64,000 bases of DNA from Paenibacillus lignilyticus (GTDB taxonomy: Bacteria; Bacillota; Bacilli; Paenibacillales; Paenibacillaceae): assembly GCF_017942085.1 (NCBI RefSeq), contig NZ_JAGKSP010000004.1, positions 248,001 to 312,000 of the forward strand, read 5' to 3'. The stretch's first letter is position 1. Each line of letters starts with the position of its first letter. Made by a program: the position numbers and the translations under genes. The notes under the pieces are model-generated. The model was given only the letters and a program-made list of their open reading frames with translations, was not told the DNA's origin and made no database searches. Of this stretch, positions 1-9,018 are shown in pieces.

Positions 1-603
1 AATCCCCATTTCTTATTCAATGCGCTCGAATCGATTCGGATGAAGGCCCATTTGAAGGGGGAGAAAGAGATTTCGAATGTCGTTAGGCTGCTGGGCAAAA
101 TGATGCGCAAAAATCTCGAAGCCGGCAATCGAACCGTCATGCTGCGCAATGAAATCGATATGGTTCGCTGTTATTTGGACATCCAGAAATTCAGATATGA
201 AGATCGGCTCATGTATGAACTGCTGGTTGATCCCGCCGCGGATATGGCACCGATTCTTCCGCTTATCATTCAGCCTCTGGTGGAGAATGCCGTTATTCAT
301 GGACTTGAGAACAGGGAAGAAGGCGGTCTCGTTCGCGTGAAAGCCGAATTGCTGGGGGATATGATTCACGTCGAAGTCATTGATAATGGCGAAGGCATGG
401 TGCGGGAGAGGCTGGAAGAAGTCCTGCAAACGTTTGGCGATCAAGAGGATGGGGAAGGCAACCGCATCGGGCTTCGAAATGTTCATATGCGGCTGAAGCT
501 TCTCTATGGCAGCGAGTACGGACTCGATATTTGGAGCGAGCCGGGCATTGGAACCAGAGTGCAATTTACGATTCCTATTGGAGGCGATTCTGCTTATGTA
601 TAA
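1..603 (+). CDS. Sensor histidine kinase, YesM type (C-terminal part)
   Basis: Partial gene: the frame is already open at base 1, so the sensor and HAMP regions lie outside the window. The visible 200 residues begin with NPHFLFN, the phospho-acceptor H-box of the His_kinase (LytS/YesM) class, with the histidine at visible residue 3. An N-box (VENAVIHG, Asn near 96), a DNGEGM G1 box (near 128) and IGLRNV follow, forming the HATPase_c domain. By family it is a membrane kinase that phosphorylates the response regulator encoded next, which it overlaps by 8 bp. The pair sits upstream of a sugar-type ABC transporter, so an oligosaccharide-related signal is likely, but the ligand cannot be told. Confidence 0.93.
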   Translation, partial: NPHFLFNALESIRMKAHLKGEKEISNVVRLLGKMMRKNLEAGNRTVMLRNEIDMVRCYLDIQKFRYEDRLMYELLVDPAADMAPILPLIIQPLVENAVIHGLENREEGGLVRVKAELLGDMIHVEVIDNGEGMVRERLEEVLQTFGDQEDGEGNRIGLRNVHMRLKLLYGSEYGLDIWSEPGIGTRVQFTIPIGGDSAYV

Positions 604-2158
604 AGTGCTCATTACAGATGATGAACCTACGATCCGCGAAGGCTTGCGAACGCTAATTGACTGGAACGAACTTGGTTATGAAGTGGTGGACACCGCAGCA
701 AACGGGAAGGATGCGCTTGCGAAATATGATCGGCATAAGCCGGATCTGATGATCGTGGACATTCGAATGCCGGGAATGAGCGGGCTTGAGCTGATAGATC
801 AGCTGCGCAAGAACGAACAGTCCGTTCATGTGCTAATCCTGAGCGGCTATGCGGACTTCGACTATGCCAAGAAGGCGATTGCGCTGGATACGGACGGCTA
901 TCTGCTCAAGCCGGTCGACGAGGACGAGTTGGTCGATTATTTGGTCAAGCTGCACGCCACACTGATGCGAGAATCGGCGCAGAAGCTCAAGAGCGAGTTG
1001 AAGGAAGTGTGGAATCGCGAGCGAATCGTGCAGTCTTATCTGATTCCGGGCAGTCAGGTGCCAGCTGCACTGCAGGAGAACGAATTGACGGATGCGGACC
1101 TTAATTGGGACAGCTATACCGTCGTGCTCCTGAAAATGCAAGGCAAGGGGCATGAGATCGAGCATGGACAGCTGATGAGGCTGAAGGGGCTGTTCGTTCA
1201 AGCATTTGAGGAGACGGGTACAGGCGTTGTGTTTACCATGGATTCCTTTATCGGGCTGCTCGCGAAGAAGGATCTGAGCTTGGAGCAGAAGCGGCAGGCA
1301 TTATTCAAAGACATGGCCGCCCTATTGTCCCAAGAGGACCTGGCATTTACTGCAGCGGCAGGATCAAGCGTGAATCGATTAGAAGATATCGGCAGCTCAT
1401 ACGAGGAAGCGGCGAAGTTCGTCAGCATGCGATTCTTCTATGCGGGTGGTCAGCTAATAACAGCAGAAACGGCACCAATTGCAAAGACTGCTCCAATAAT
1501 CGACGCAGCGGCTGAAGAAACCGTGTTCGATTGCGGCGAAACGGCTGCAAAGTTGTTTTTTGCCATCGATATCGGGAATGCGAAAGCGATAGCGGAATTG
1601 GTTGCGGAGAAGGGCAAATTTCTGTTGGCGTGCGGCAGCTCGGAGCAAACGATAAAAGCTACGCTTGCCGAAATTGTTACCTGCGTGATCAGCAAGCTGT
1701 CGCAGCATGATCCTGACATGCAGACAAGGGGAGGGCAGCTCTCTGCCAGCATCCATGCCATATTCGAGCAAACGCACTACAACGAGATGGAGCTGCATGT
1801 CATTGCTTTTTTGCAAGGCTTAAAGCCCGAATCGGCAACCGTTGGCACGGGCAAACAAATCAAGAAGATGCTTGATTTGATTCAGCGCAATTATGTGGAG
1901 AATTTGAAGCTGGATGCGCTGGCGGCTGTATTTAACTACAACAGCGCCTATCTCGGCAAGCTGTTCAAGAACGAAACAGGCGAATATTTCAACACTTATC
2001 TGGATAAAGTTCGGGTCGAGAAAGCGAAAGAACTGCTCACTCAAGGGATGAAAGTGTATCTGGTTGCCGAGAAGGTCGGGTACTCCAATGTCGATTATTT
2101 TCATAGCAAATTTAGAAAATACGTCGGAACTTCACCGTCCTCTTATCGGAAAATGTGA
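596..2158 (+). CDS. Response regulator, YesN/AraC type
   Basis: A 520-residue two-component regulator. An N-terminal receiver domain (about 1-122) has the acidic pocket D8/D9, phospho-acceptor D55 (IVDIRMP) and K105 (LKP). A C-terminal AraC-type double helix-turn-helix lies at about 420-520 and ends in the usual YxSxxYFxxxFRK..G.SPSxYR pattern. The long middle region is typical of YesN-like regulators and has no motif I can name. The frame extends further upstream, but ATG at 596 is preceded by GGAGG at 580-584 and gives a normal receiver start; it overlaps the kinase stop. The probable targets are the ABC transporter genes that follow. Confidence 0.93.
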   Translation: MYKVLITDDEPTIREGLRTLIDWNELGYEVVDTAANGKDALAKYDRHKPDLMIVDIRMPGMSGLELIDQLRKNEQSVHVLILSGYADFDYAKKAIALDTDGYLLKPVDEDELVDYLVKLHATLMRESAQKLKSELKEVWNRERIVQSYLIPGSQVPAALQENELTDADLNWDSYTVVLLKMQGKGHEIEHGQLMRLKGLFVQAFEETGTGVVFTMDSFIGLLAKKDLSLEQKRQALFKDMAALLSQEDLAFTAAAGSSVNRLEDIGSSYEEAAKFVSMRFFYAGGQLITAETAPIAKTAPIIDAAAEETVFDCGETAAKLFFAIDIGNAKAIAELVAEKGKFLLACGSSEQTIKATLAEIVTCVISKLSQHDPDMQTRGGQLSASIHAIFEQTHYNEMELHVIAFLQGLKPESATVGTGKQIKKMLDLIQRNYVENLKLDALAAVFNYNSAYLGKLFKNETGEYFNTYLDKVRVEKAKELLTQGMKVYLVAEKVGYSNVDYFHSKFRKYVGTSPSSYRKM

Positions 2159-2195
2159 GATTTTTATATGATTTTGAGCAAAATTGTTAGGGTAT

Positions 2196-2209
2196 TGAAA
2201 ACGCTTTAT
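2196..2209 (+). promoter_or_regulatory. Candidate cre (catabolite response element)
   Basis: TGAAAACGCTTTAT matches the Bacillus cre consensus TGWNANCGNTNWCA at all but the last two positions. It lies about 40 bp before the first transporter gene, where CcpA would control a sugar uptake operon. It overlaps a possible -35 (TTGAAA at 2195), but I see no convincing -10. Assignment is by pattern only. Confidence 0.45.
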
Positions 2210-2249
2210 TTTCCTTATCATTAGATCATACAGCAAGGAGGAATTGCTT

Positions 2250-3173
2250 ATGAACTACCGGAAGCCGCGTTTCTGGCACACATTTATGCAGCAAAAATAT
2301 TTGTATCTCATGTCTCTTCCCTTTATAGCTTGGGTGTTCGTATTCAGCTATTTGCCGCTCTGGGGATGGACGATGGCGTTTCAGAAGTTCAAGCCCGCCA
2401 AATCATTTTTCGAACAAGACTGGGTAGGATTGCAGTATTTCAAGGAACTGTTCCAAGACGATTCGTTCTTCCAAGCGCTGCGTAATACGCTTGCGATGAG
2501 TGTGATGGGTTTGATTGCCGGATTTACGATTCCGATTATCTTCGCCATCTTGCTCAATGAAGTTCGCATTCAAGTGTTCAAGCGTTTCGTTCAAACGATT
2601 TCGTACCTGCCGCATTTCGTCTCATGGGTCGTGGCAGCGGGCATCGTAACGAAAATGCTCTCCACCGATAACGGTGCGGTGAACGACCTGCTAGTCGGTC
2701 TTCACATCATCAGCGAACCGATTCAGTTTTCGGCCAAAGGCAATTTGTTCTGGGGGATCGTAACCGCCTCGGATGTATGGAAAGAAACCGGATGGAACAC
2801 GATCATCTATCTGGCCGCAATTGCCGGCATTGGACCGGAGCTCTACGAAGCTGCAAGAGTGGACGGCGCGAGCAGGCTGCAGCAGGTTTGGAACATTACG
2901 CTGCCGGGTATTCGCTCCACGATCATCATTCTCGTTATTATCTCGATTGGTCACTTGATCAGCATCGGGTTTGAGAAACAGTTCTTGCTTGGCAACAATC
3001 TAGTCCGCGATTATTCACAAACGCTCGATTTGTATGCGCTTAACTACGGGTTAGGGATGGGACGATATTCCTTCGGTACCGCGATTAACATCTTCAACTC
3101 TGTCGTCAGTGTTCTCTTGCTCTTCACGGCTAACGGCATTTTCAAGAAAATTACGAAAGAAAGCATTATATAG
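2250..3173 (+). CDS. ABC transporter permease, LplB/YtcP-like
   Basis: A 307-residue inner-membrane permease of the MalF-type binding-protein-dependent family. About six hydrophobic segments are visible, and the cytoplasmic EAA loop reads YEAARVDGASRLQQVWNITLPGI. The start is ATG 2250, with AAGGAGG at 2235-2241; a TTG two codons earlier is too close to that site. It pairs with the second permease 11 bp downstream and the lipoprotein that follows. No ATPase gene is present, which is common in this family where a shared ATPase (MsmX-like) is used. The substrate is probably an oligosaccharide or sugar derivative (inference from family and neighbours). Confidence 0.93.
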   Translation: MNYRKPRFWHTFMQQKYLYLMSLPFIAWVFVFSYLPLWGWTMAFQKFKPAKSFFEQDWVGLQYFKELFQDDSFFQALRNTLAMSVMGLIAGFTIPIIFAILLNEVRIQVFKRFVQTISYLPHFVSWVVAAGIVTKMLSTDNGAVNDLLVGLHIISEPIQFSAKGNLFWGIVTASDVWKETGWNTIIYLAAIAGIGPELYEAARVDGASRLQQVWNITLPGIRSTIIILVIISIGHLISIGFEKQFLLGNNLVRDYSQTLDLYALNYGLGMGRYSFGTAINIFNSVVSVLLLFTANGIFKKITKESII

Positions 3174-3184
3174 GAGGCTGCCAA

Positions 3185-4090
3185 ATGGAAACTCGCTCAC
3201 TATCCAGCGGTACGCCTTGGTCCGACCGCATCTTCGATATCGTTGTCTATACGGCCATTATCATTGTTACTGTCGCCACGCTCTATCCGTTTCTAAATGT
3301 TCTGGCGATCTCGCTTAACGATTCAACAGACAGTGTGCGCGGCGGCATCACCATCTTCCCGCGGCAATTCACACTGAAGAACTACGAAACCATATTTGCC
3401 TTCTCCGGGTTAATGACCGGACTCAAAATATCCATTCTCCGGACGATTGTCGGCACGATTCTTGGTCTCATCAGCGCTTCCATGCTGGCGTTCACGCTGA
3501 GCCGGGTCGACTTCCAGGGACGGAAATTCGTATCCACGTTCTTGGCTCTCACGATGTATGTATCCGGCGGCTTGATTCCGTTCTACATCCTGATCAAGGA
3601 TCTTCACATGATGGGCACCTTCGCCGTCTATGTGCTGCCAGGACTTGTTAGCGCATTCAACGTCTTCGTTATTCGGTCCTTTATCGATGGGATTCCTTAT
3701 GCATTGCAAGAATCCGCTAAGCTCGACGGTGCCAATGATTTCACCATTTACTGGCGCGTCATTCTGCCGCTGACGAAGCCGGCACTCGCCACGATTGCCC
3801 TGTTCCTTGCAGTCGGTCAGTGGAACTCTTGGTTTGATACTTATCTGTACAACGGCTCGAAGGATCATCTGACAACGCTGCAATACGAGCTCATGAAGGT
3901 CATTCAGAGCACGACAACGAACGTCGATAATTTCCGCGGCCGCAACATGGTCGAGGTGATGGCGCAGATTTCGCCGGAATCCGTAAAGATGGCCATTACG
4001 ATTATCGTTACGGTACCGATCCTGATCGTATATCCGTTCTTGCAGAGCTATTTTGTCAAAGGGATGACGCTTGGTGCGGTAAAAAGCTAA
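3185..4090 (+). CDS. ABC transporter permease, LplC/MalG-like
   Basis: A 301-residue second permease of the same sugar-type importer. It has about six membrane spans and the EAA-loop signature ALQESAKLDGANDFTIYWRVILPLTKP. AGGAGG ends just upstream of ATG 3185. The C-terminal segment ending in SYFVKGMTLGAVKS is typical of this permease class in Paenibacillus and Bacillus. It forms the transmembrane heterodimer with the preceding permease. Confidence 0.93.
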   Translation: METRSLSSGTPWSDRIFDIVVYTAIIIVTVATLYPFLNVLAISLNDSTDSVRGGITIFPRQFTLKNYETIFAFSGLMTGLKISILRTIVGTILGLISASMLAFTLSRVDFQGRKFVSTFLALTMYVSGGLIPFYILIKDLHMMGTFAVYVLPGLVSAFNVFVIRSFIDGIPYALQESAKLDGANDFTIYWRVILPLTKPALATIALFLAVGQWNSWFDTYLYNGSKDHLTTLQYELMKVIQSTTTNVDNFRGRNMVEVMAQISPESVKMAITIIVTVPILIVYPFLQSYFVKGMTLGAVKS

Positions 4091-4176
4091 CGGCTCGCTT
4101 CGATTCGCCAGACTTTGGTATTAGCAGGTTTCCTGTTTATACAATATAATTTTCACATAATGGGAGGGTTTGCAAC

Positions 4177-5937
4177 ATGCAAAGAAAGACAGCCAAAACA
4201 GCTTCGATTCTAATGTCGCTCACCATGCTTGCTGGATTACTTGCTGGCTGCGGTGGCAACAACAATGAGAAAAACAACGAAACAAGCAATTCTGCCGTAA
4301 CAACGGAAGGCAATGCCAATTCGAATGCCGCAAATGCTGATGCTAACAAGGACGCTGCAGCGGAAGATACGTCTCCAATCACGTTCTCCATGTTTGCTGA
4401 AGACCCGAATCCGAACTGGAATAACATGCAAGATGAAGTCAGTAAAGAACTTACGAAGAAAACCGGCGTAACGCTGGATGCGGAATTCGCGGTCGGCGAT
4501 CCGGCGCAGAAGGTAGCGCTAATTGCAACAAGCGGCGAATATCCGGATATCATTTCGGCTAAAGGCGATATCGGCAAACTGGTTGATGCCGGCGCTGTAA
4601 TCGACCTGACTGATCTGATCGATAAATATGCTCCGAACATTAAGAAAGTACTGGGCGACTACCTGGTGCGCGCTAAATATACGAATGAAGATCAAGCGAT
4701 CTATGCAATCCCGACTTGGGCAGCAGCAGATGAGCAGCGTTTCGTTGCCGGCGGCGGCTTCGAGCTTCAGCACCGCGTAGTAAAAGAAGCGGGTTACCCT
4801 GAGATCCGTACGGTTCAAGACTATGAGAATGTAATCAAATCGTACCTGGAGAAGCACCCGACGGACGAGAACGGCAACAAAAACATCGGTGTATCCTTGA
4901 ATGCCGATGACTGGCATATGTATATTTCCGTAACGAACCCGGCTGTAGCAACAACAGGGGGTTCCGATGACGGTGAGTATTTCATCAACCAAGATACGCA
5001 TGAAGCGATCTACCACTTCCGTCGTCCGGAAGAGAAAGAATACTTCCGCTGGTTGAACCATATGAACGATATCGGCTTGCTCGACAAAGAAAGCTTCGTT
5101 CAAAAATACGATCAATACAAAGCGAAAGTAGCAACAGGCCGCGTCCTTGGTCTGATCGACCAAGACTGGGATTACAATGATGGCCAACAAGCATTGAAAA
5201 CAGCCGGCAAGTTCGATCAAACGTATGGTCACTATCCGGTTACCATGTCCAAAGACATTAAAGAAGCATCGTTCTGGCCAACCGGTTTCATGGGCGGCTA
5301 CGGCATCTCCATCTCCAGCACGAATCCGGATCCCGTTCGTACGATTAAATTCTTGGATTACCTGGCTTCCGATGAATTCCAAGTGCTTAACAACTGGGGT
5401 ATCGAAGGCAAGCATTACAATGTAGTAGACGGCAAGCGCGTTGTACCGCAAGAAGTACAAGATCGCATCAACAACGACAATACGGCATTCACGAAAGAAA
5501 CAGGTATCGGCTTCTACTGGAACATGATGGTTCACTACGGCGATGGCGCCAAAGATCCATCCGGCAACTACTACACGAAGAACTTCCCTGAGCAGCTCGT
5601 TCTTGGCTACAGCGATGTAGAGAAAGAAACGCTTGCCGCTTACAAAGCAACTACATGGAAAGACCTGTTCCCGAAAGAGGACGAGTTCAAAGTTAAGGCA
5701 TACGGCGCTGCATGGAACATCTCGATTCCGGGCGAAGATGAAGTATCCATTCTTGGCACGAAGATGAGAGACATCACATGGAAACGTATCCCTGAAGCGA
5801 TCCTGGCTAAACCAGCTGACTTCGACAAAGTATGGGATGCATACATGGCAGACCTCGACAAAGCCGGCGTGAAGAAAATGGAAGAAGGCTACACTAAATA
5901 CGTGCAAGACCGCGTTGAGCTTTGGAGCGTGAAGTAA
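4177..5937 (+). CDS. Extracellular solute-binding lipoprotein (LplA-like)
   Basis: A 586-residue substrate-binding protein of the importer. A lipoprotein signal peptide ends in a lipobox, LLAGC with Cys25, so the mature protein is anchored on the outer face of the membrane. A low-complexity Asn/Ala/Asp linker (about 27-70) is followed by the two-lobed family 1/LplA-type binding domain. The length of 550-590 residues is normal for LplA/YtcQ proteins. GGGAGGG lies about 9 nt before ATG 4177. TTGGTA at 4115 with TTATAC at 4137 could be an internal promoter, which would fit the higher dose usually needed for binding proteins. A terminator follows. Confidence 0.92.
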   Translation: MQRKTAKTASILMSLTMLAGLLAGCGGNNNEKNNETSNSAVTTEGNANSNAANADANKDAAAEDTSPITFSMFAEDPNPNWNNMQDEVSKELTKKTGVTLDAEFAVGDPAQKVALIATSGEYPDIISAKGDIGKLVDAGAVIDLTDLIDKYAPNIKKVLGDYLVRAKYTNEDQAIYAIPTWAAADEQRFVAGGGFELQHRVVKEAGYPEIRTVQDYENVIKSYLEKHPTDENGNKNIGVSLNADDWHMYISVTNPAVATTGGSDDGEYFINQDTHEAIYHFRRPEEKEYFRWLNHMNDIGLLDKESFVQKYDQYKAKVATGRVLGLIDQDWDYNDGQQALKTAGKFDQTYGHYPVTMSKDIKEASFWPTGFMGGYGISISSTNPDPVRTIKFLDYLASDEFQVLNNWGIEGKHYNVVDGKRVVPQEVQDRINNDNTAFTKETGIGFYWNMMVHYGDGAKDPSGNYYTKNFPEQLVLGYSDVEKETLAAYKATTWKDLFPKEDEFKVKAYGAAWNISIPGEDEVSILGTKMRDITWKRIPEAILAKPADFDKVWDAYMADLDKAGVKKMEEGYTKYVQDRVELWSVK

Positions 5938-5950
5938 GGATTAGCTAGAC

Positions 5951-5977
5951 ATGCAAGACATGCAAGACATGCAAGAC
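5951..5977 (+). repeat. Three tandem copies of a 9-bp unit
   Basis: CATGCAAGA is repeated three times head to tail directly after the binding-protein stop codon and before its terminator. It does not belong to any frame of a gene. It is probably slippage-generated sequence with no evident role. Confidence 0.8.
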
Positions 5978-5984
5978 AAAATGC

Positions 5985-6017
5985 CTCTTACACCTTTGTG
6001 TGTAGGAGGTTTTTTTG
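5985..6017 (+). terminator. Rho-independent terminator after the ABC transporter operon
   Basis: CCTCTTACAC pairs with GTGTAGGAGG (one wobble) around a short loop and is followed by a run of seven T. Confidence 0.85.
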
Positions 6018-6188
6018 TTGTGCCGAATGGCTTGCAGTCGAATGGCGCATGGGGGGCGGGCTGGTGCTAAGTGGCTGGAAGGTGAGTAGTATTCAGAGAG
6101 GGAGTGCTAACGCGGAACAGCGAAAAAGGTAGCAACCACATGCGGAAGAGTTGCTCTGGGGGCAATTTACCTGCACTCCAGTAAAAGA

Positions 6189-6257
6189 GAGGTATCAGAT
6201 ACCGTACAAAGAACAATAAGAGCCGGTTGTCATCAAAAGAGAGGTACCAGGTACCGC
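6189..6257. repeat. Two GGTANC palindromes 52 bp apart
   Basis: The gap between the ABC operon terminator and the AraC gene (6018-6358) contains two exact 13-bp palindromes, GGTATC-A-GATACC and GGTACC-A-GGTACC. Each is preceded by AAAAGAGA and starts at 6189 or 6241. Related units recur at 30308-30430. No gene was seen in the rest of the gap. Confidence 0.65.
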
Positions 6258-6358
6258 TCATCAAATAGCGAACGCCACTTTGCCGCGCGGGGAGCGCCGC
6301 CTATTGAATCAGCCTCCCGACAATGCAATAAACCGACCTATACCTTGGGACGTTCCCG

Positions 6359-7252
6359 CTAGGTTCGCGCATTCAACCGCCGGCGGTATTCGCCCGGCGT
6401 CTGGCCGGTGTGCTTGCGGAACATGCGGTTGAAGAAGCTGACGTCGTTGAAGCCGACGTCCAGGGCAATGTTGAGCACCTTGTTGTCGGTGGTCTCAAGC
6501 AGAGTTACGGCATGCCGGATTTGGACGGCGTGCTTATAGTCGAGCAGGCTGAGACCGGTTGTTTCCTTGAACTTGGCGGTGAAGGAAGAGACGCTCATGC
6601 CGCATAATTGGCTTAGCTGCTGCAAGGTGAGCGGCTGATAGTAATGCAGCTCCACGAAGTTGACGATGGATTCCATCCATTCTTTATCGCTGACGGCGAC
6701 GGGCTGCAGCGTTTTGCGGTTCTCGTGATGGAAGCGGCTGAGCCAGACGAGACATTCAATCCACCTTGTCTTGATGATGAGCTGATAGCCCTCCCGCCGC
6801 TGGCGGAATTCGTCGTAGATGGTTTGCAGATGCGATTGGATCTGGAGTTTCTGACCGGGCTGAAGGGAGTGATAGGGAACGAAGGATTGCGTTTTGCGCA
6901 GAAAGGGAACCAGGTAGAAGAAGTTGACGAACGAAGGCATTTGCTGCAGCACTTCCATCTCGCGCTGAAGAAAGGATGCTTCGAAGAGAACATTGTACAC
7001 GATCGTTTCCTTCTCCGATGAACAGGTATAGCTGTGATAGACGTTGGGCTCCAGCACAAATACGTCCCCGGCAACAAGCTGGTAGGTATGGCCGGACATT
7101 TCATGAAGCGCGCTGCCTTCCACGACGAAGACAAGCTCCACAAAGTCATGCGTATGCGAAGGGATATGCTCCCCCTTCTGGATCGTGTAGCGATCAATAT
7201 GGAAGGGGAAATTTTCCTGATGGAAGTAATTTTCACCTCGGAATACGGTCAT
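6359..7252 (-). CDS. AraC family transcriptional regulator with cupin sensor
   Basis: A 297-residue regulator. The N-terminal cupin (about 15-95, HTHDFVELVFVVEG) should bind a small ligand, probably a sugar. The C-terminal AraC double helix-turn-helix is at about 195-295 (GFNDVSFFNRMFRKHTGQTPGEYRRR). AGGAGGAG stands directly upstream of the ATG at 7252. It is followed on the same strand by nothing obvious and is preceded by a GyrI-like gene. Its target is unknown; the nucleoside hydrolase upstream on the same strand is one possibility. Confidence 0.92.
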   Translation of the reverse strand: MTVFRGENYFHQENFPFHIDRYTIQKGEHIPSHTHDFVELVFVVEGSALHEMSGHTYQLVAGDVFVLEPNVYHSYTCSSEKETIVYNVLFEASFLQREMEVLQQMPSFVNFFYLVPFLRKTQSFVPYHSLQPGQKLQIQSHLQTIYDEFRQRREGYQLIIKTRWIECLVWLSRFHHENRKTLQPVAVSDKEWMESIVNFVELHYYQPLTLQQLSQLCGMSVSSFTAKFKETTGLSLLDYKHAVQIRHAVTLLETTDNKVLNIALDVGFNDVSFFNRMFRKHTGQTPGEYRRRLNART

Positions 7253-7289
7253 GGGCTCCTCCTGGAGGGGACTTCTATATCAACAATGA

Positions 7290-7784
7290 TTAGGACAATA
7301 GAATTGGAAAAGAATATCGAGCGAAACCTTCGGCATTATAGCGATAGCGCTCGCAGATGATATAATCTCGCGGCTGCGGATCAGGCTGCAAAGCGTTCGT
7401 CTCAATAAATGCTTCGATAATTTCTCCGGCGCCTTCAAAATCACCATCTTGGCTGGCGGCAACGACACAGCTCTGAGCGGGGACGGTCATGCGCGCAAAC
7501 CATTCCGGTATTCCTTCAAACGTAGTCACTTCTACGGATAACAGATAAGCATGCGTATTCGGGACATCCTGTTCAGCAGCCTGCGGCCACATCCCATACT
7601 GGACGGAAGCATCAATGATCTGAGGCATATGTGCGGCAAGTCCAAGCAAGCTTTCTTTCGCGTGACGGAATTTGCTCCCCATGTCCTGAAGACCAATACA
7701 AGGGATGCCGATCAATTTCATTTCCGCATGATCAACAAGTTGAGCCCTCTTCTCCGGCAAAACTGAAATATTCAGCTGTCTCAC
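7290..7784 (-). CDS. GyrI-like small-molecule-binding protein
   Basis: A 164-residue stand-alone effector-binding domain of the GyrI/AraC_E_bind type, with no DNA-binding domain. The recognisable parts are the opening strand LVDHAEMKLIGIPC, the middle GMWPQAAE, and the closing PRDYIICERY segment. The start is GTG at 7784, with AGAGGTGAT a few bases upstream. Such proteins bind hydrophobic or cationic small molecules or act as SbmC-like inhibitors; the function here is not known. Another member is at 58912. Confidence 0.75.
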   Translation of the reverse strand: MRQLNISVLPEKRAQLVDHAEMKLIGIPCIGLQDMGSKFRHAKESLLGLAAHMPQIIDASVQYGMWPQAAEQDVPNTHAYLLSVEVTTFEGIPEWFARMTVPAQSCVVAASQDGDFEGAGEIIEAFIETNALQPDPQPRDYIICERYRYNAEGFARYSFPILLS

Positions 7785-7849
7785 CCAATCACCTCTAAGG
7801 AAGATTCATACAAGTTCATGATAAGGGAACGTTCGTTCTTAGTCAATGC

Positions 7850-7894
7850 AACAAAATCGAAAGGGACAGCGCAGCCAATTCTGCCCTGTCCCTT
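7850..7894 (-). terminator. Terminator of the nucleoside hydrolase gene
   Basis: AAGGGACAG pairs perfectly with CTGTCCCTT. Read on the minus strand, the stem is followed by a T-rich stretch just beyond the nucleoside hydrolase stop codon. Confidence 0.55.
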
Positions 7895-7902
7895 GATTCC
7901 CA

Positions 7903-8853
7903 CTATACAAACACTTCCAGCATAAGATCGATCGCGCGGTCCGCATCAACGTTAATGCACACGTCAACCGGGGAGCCGGCGACCGGCTTTCTCCGCAGGT
8001 CAGCAACGGTCATACCCAGGGTTAGCTCGCCTTTGCATTCCACCGAAAGATGCATTTGCTGCGTCTGCACGATGCCGGGCTCCAGTGCAACCAGCACGGC
8101 AAGTGGGTCATGCATAGGCGCACATTGCTGCAAGGCATCCGACTGGCGGTAGAAATTGAAATAGTAGGACATGGACCGATTCAGGAAGCTGACAATCTCG
8201 CGATTCTCCGGCTTGCAGGATTGCTCCAGCAGATCCAGATGCGATTGGCGAAGCCGTGTTTGATAGGTGACGTCCAAACCGACCATCGTGATCTTCAAGC
8301 CGGATTGGAAGACGAAGTCGGCTGCTTCCGGATCACCCCAAATGTTCGCTTCGGAAGTCGGTGTCACATTGCCGGCAACATGAACGGCTCCGCCCATTAA
8401 ATAGAGATGCTTAACCTTCGAAGGAAGCTCAGGGTCCTTCTTCAGCGCATGCGCGATATTCGTAAGTCTGCCAAGCGCAACGATAACCAGTTCGTTCTCC
8501 AGCTCATCCGCCTTGCGAACGATGAAATCGTCAGCGGGTTCCGAAATTGGACGCTGCGTAGAAGCGGGAAGCTCCACATCGCCGATCCCGTTAACGCCAT
8601 GAACATGCGTAGGGAATACTTTCACGATGCGTGTAAGGGGCTGTGAAGCACCTTGACTGACGGGAATTTCGTTCTCTCGTCCGGCTAGCTTTAAAATTCG
8701 CAATGTATTCTCGGTGGCTTGATCGACGGGAATATTGCCAAAAGTCGTTGTAATCCCTACGATATCCGCCTTTCCTGACTTGATTCCATAGAGGATGGCC
8801 AGTGCGTCGTCAATTCCCGTATCGGCATCGATGATCATTTTCAGCTGTTTCAT
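7903..8853 (-). CDS. Inosine/uridine-preferring nucleoside hydrolase family
   Basis: A 316-residue cytoplasmic hydrolase of N-glycosidic bonds in ribonucleosides. The N-terminal calcium-binding cluster, DADTGIDDA at residues 9-16, is a variant of the family DTDPGIDDA, with the key aspartates present. YLMGGAV, the ANIWGDPEAADFVFQSG segment and the C-terminal HDPLAVLVAL motif complete the IUNH signature. AAGGAG precedes the ATG at 8853. It probably serves nucleoside salvage; the exact base preference cannot be read from sequence. Confidence 0.9.
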   Translation of the reverse strand: MKQLKMIIDADTGIDDALAILYGIKSGKADIVGITTTFGNIPVDQATENTLRILKLAGRENEIPVSQGASQPLTRIVKVFPTHVHGVNGIGDVELPASTQRPISEPADDFIVRKADELENELVIVALGRLTNIAHALKKDPELPSKVKHLYLMGGAVHVAGNVTPTSEANIWGDPEAADFVFQSGLKITMVGLDVTYQTRLRQSHLDLLEQSCKPENREIVSFLNRSMSYYFNFYRQSDALQQCAPMHDPLAVLVALEPGIVQTQQMHLSVECKGELTLGMTVADLRRKPVAGSPVDVCINVDADRAIDLMLEVFV

Positions 8854-8894
8854 TATGTAACTCCTTATCCAATTGTTAAATCATGCTATAGTCC

Positions 8895-8924
8895 AGTATA
8901 ACCTTCCCGGCGCCGCAGCACCAA
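8895..8924 (-). promoter_or_regulatory. Candidate sigma-A promoter of the nucleoside hydrolase gene
   Basis: On the minus strand TTGGTG and TATACT are separated by 18 bp, about 40 bp upstream of the nucleoside hydrolase start. Confidence 0.4.
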
Positions 8925-9018
8925 TATTAGGGTGAAAAGTGTTGAACATTTCGACGATGAAAATTAAACTTAATAGTATTCATGCCTTACGAAGTAAGGG
9001 CAAAGGAGTAGACGTAAG

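Noticed and set aside
4519..5907. A 462-codon open frame antisense to the solute-binding protein gene
   Set aside because: It lies wholly opposite a well-supported gene, lacks a ribosome site and family motifs, and is explained by the codon usage of the sense strand.
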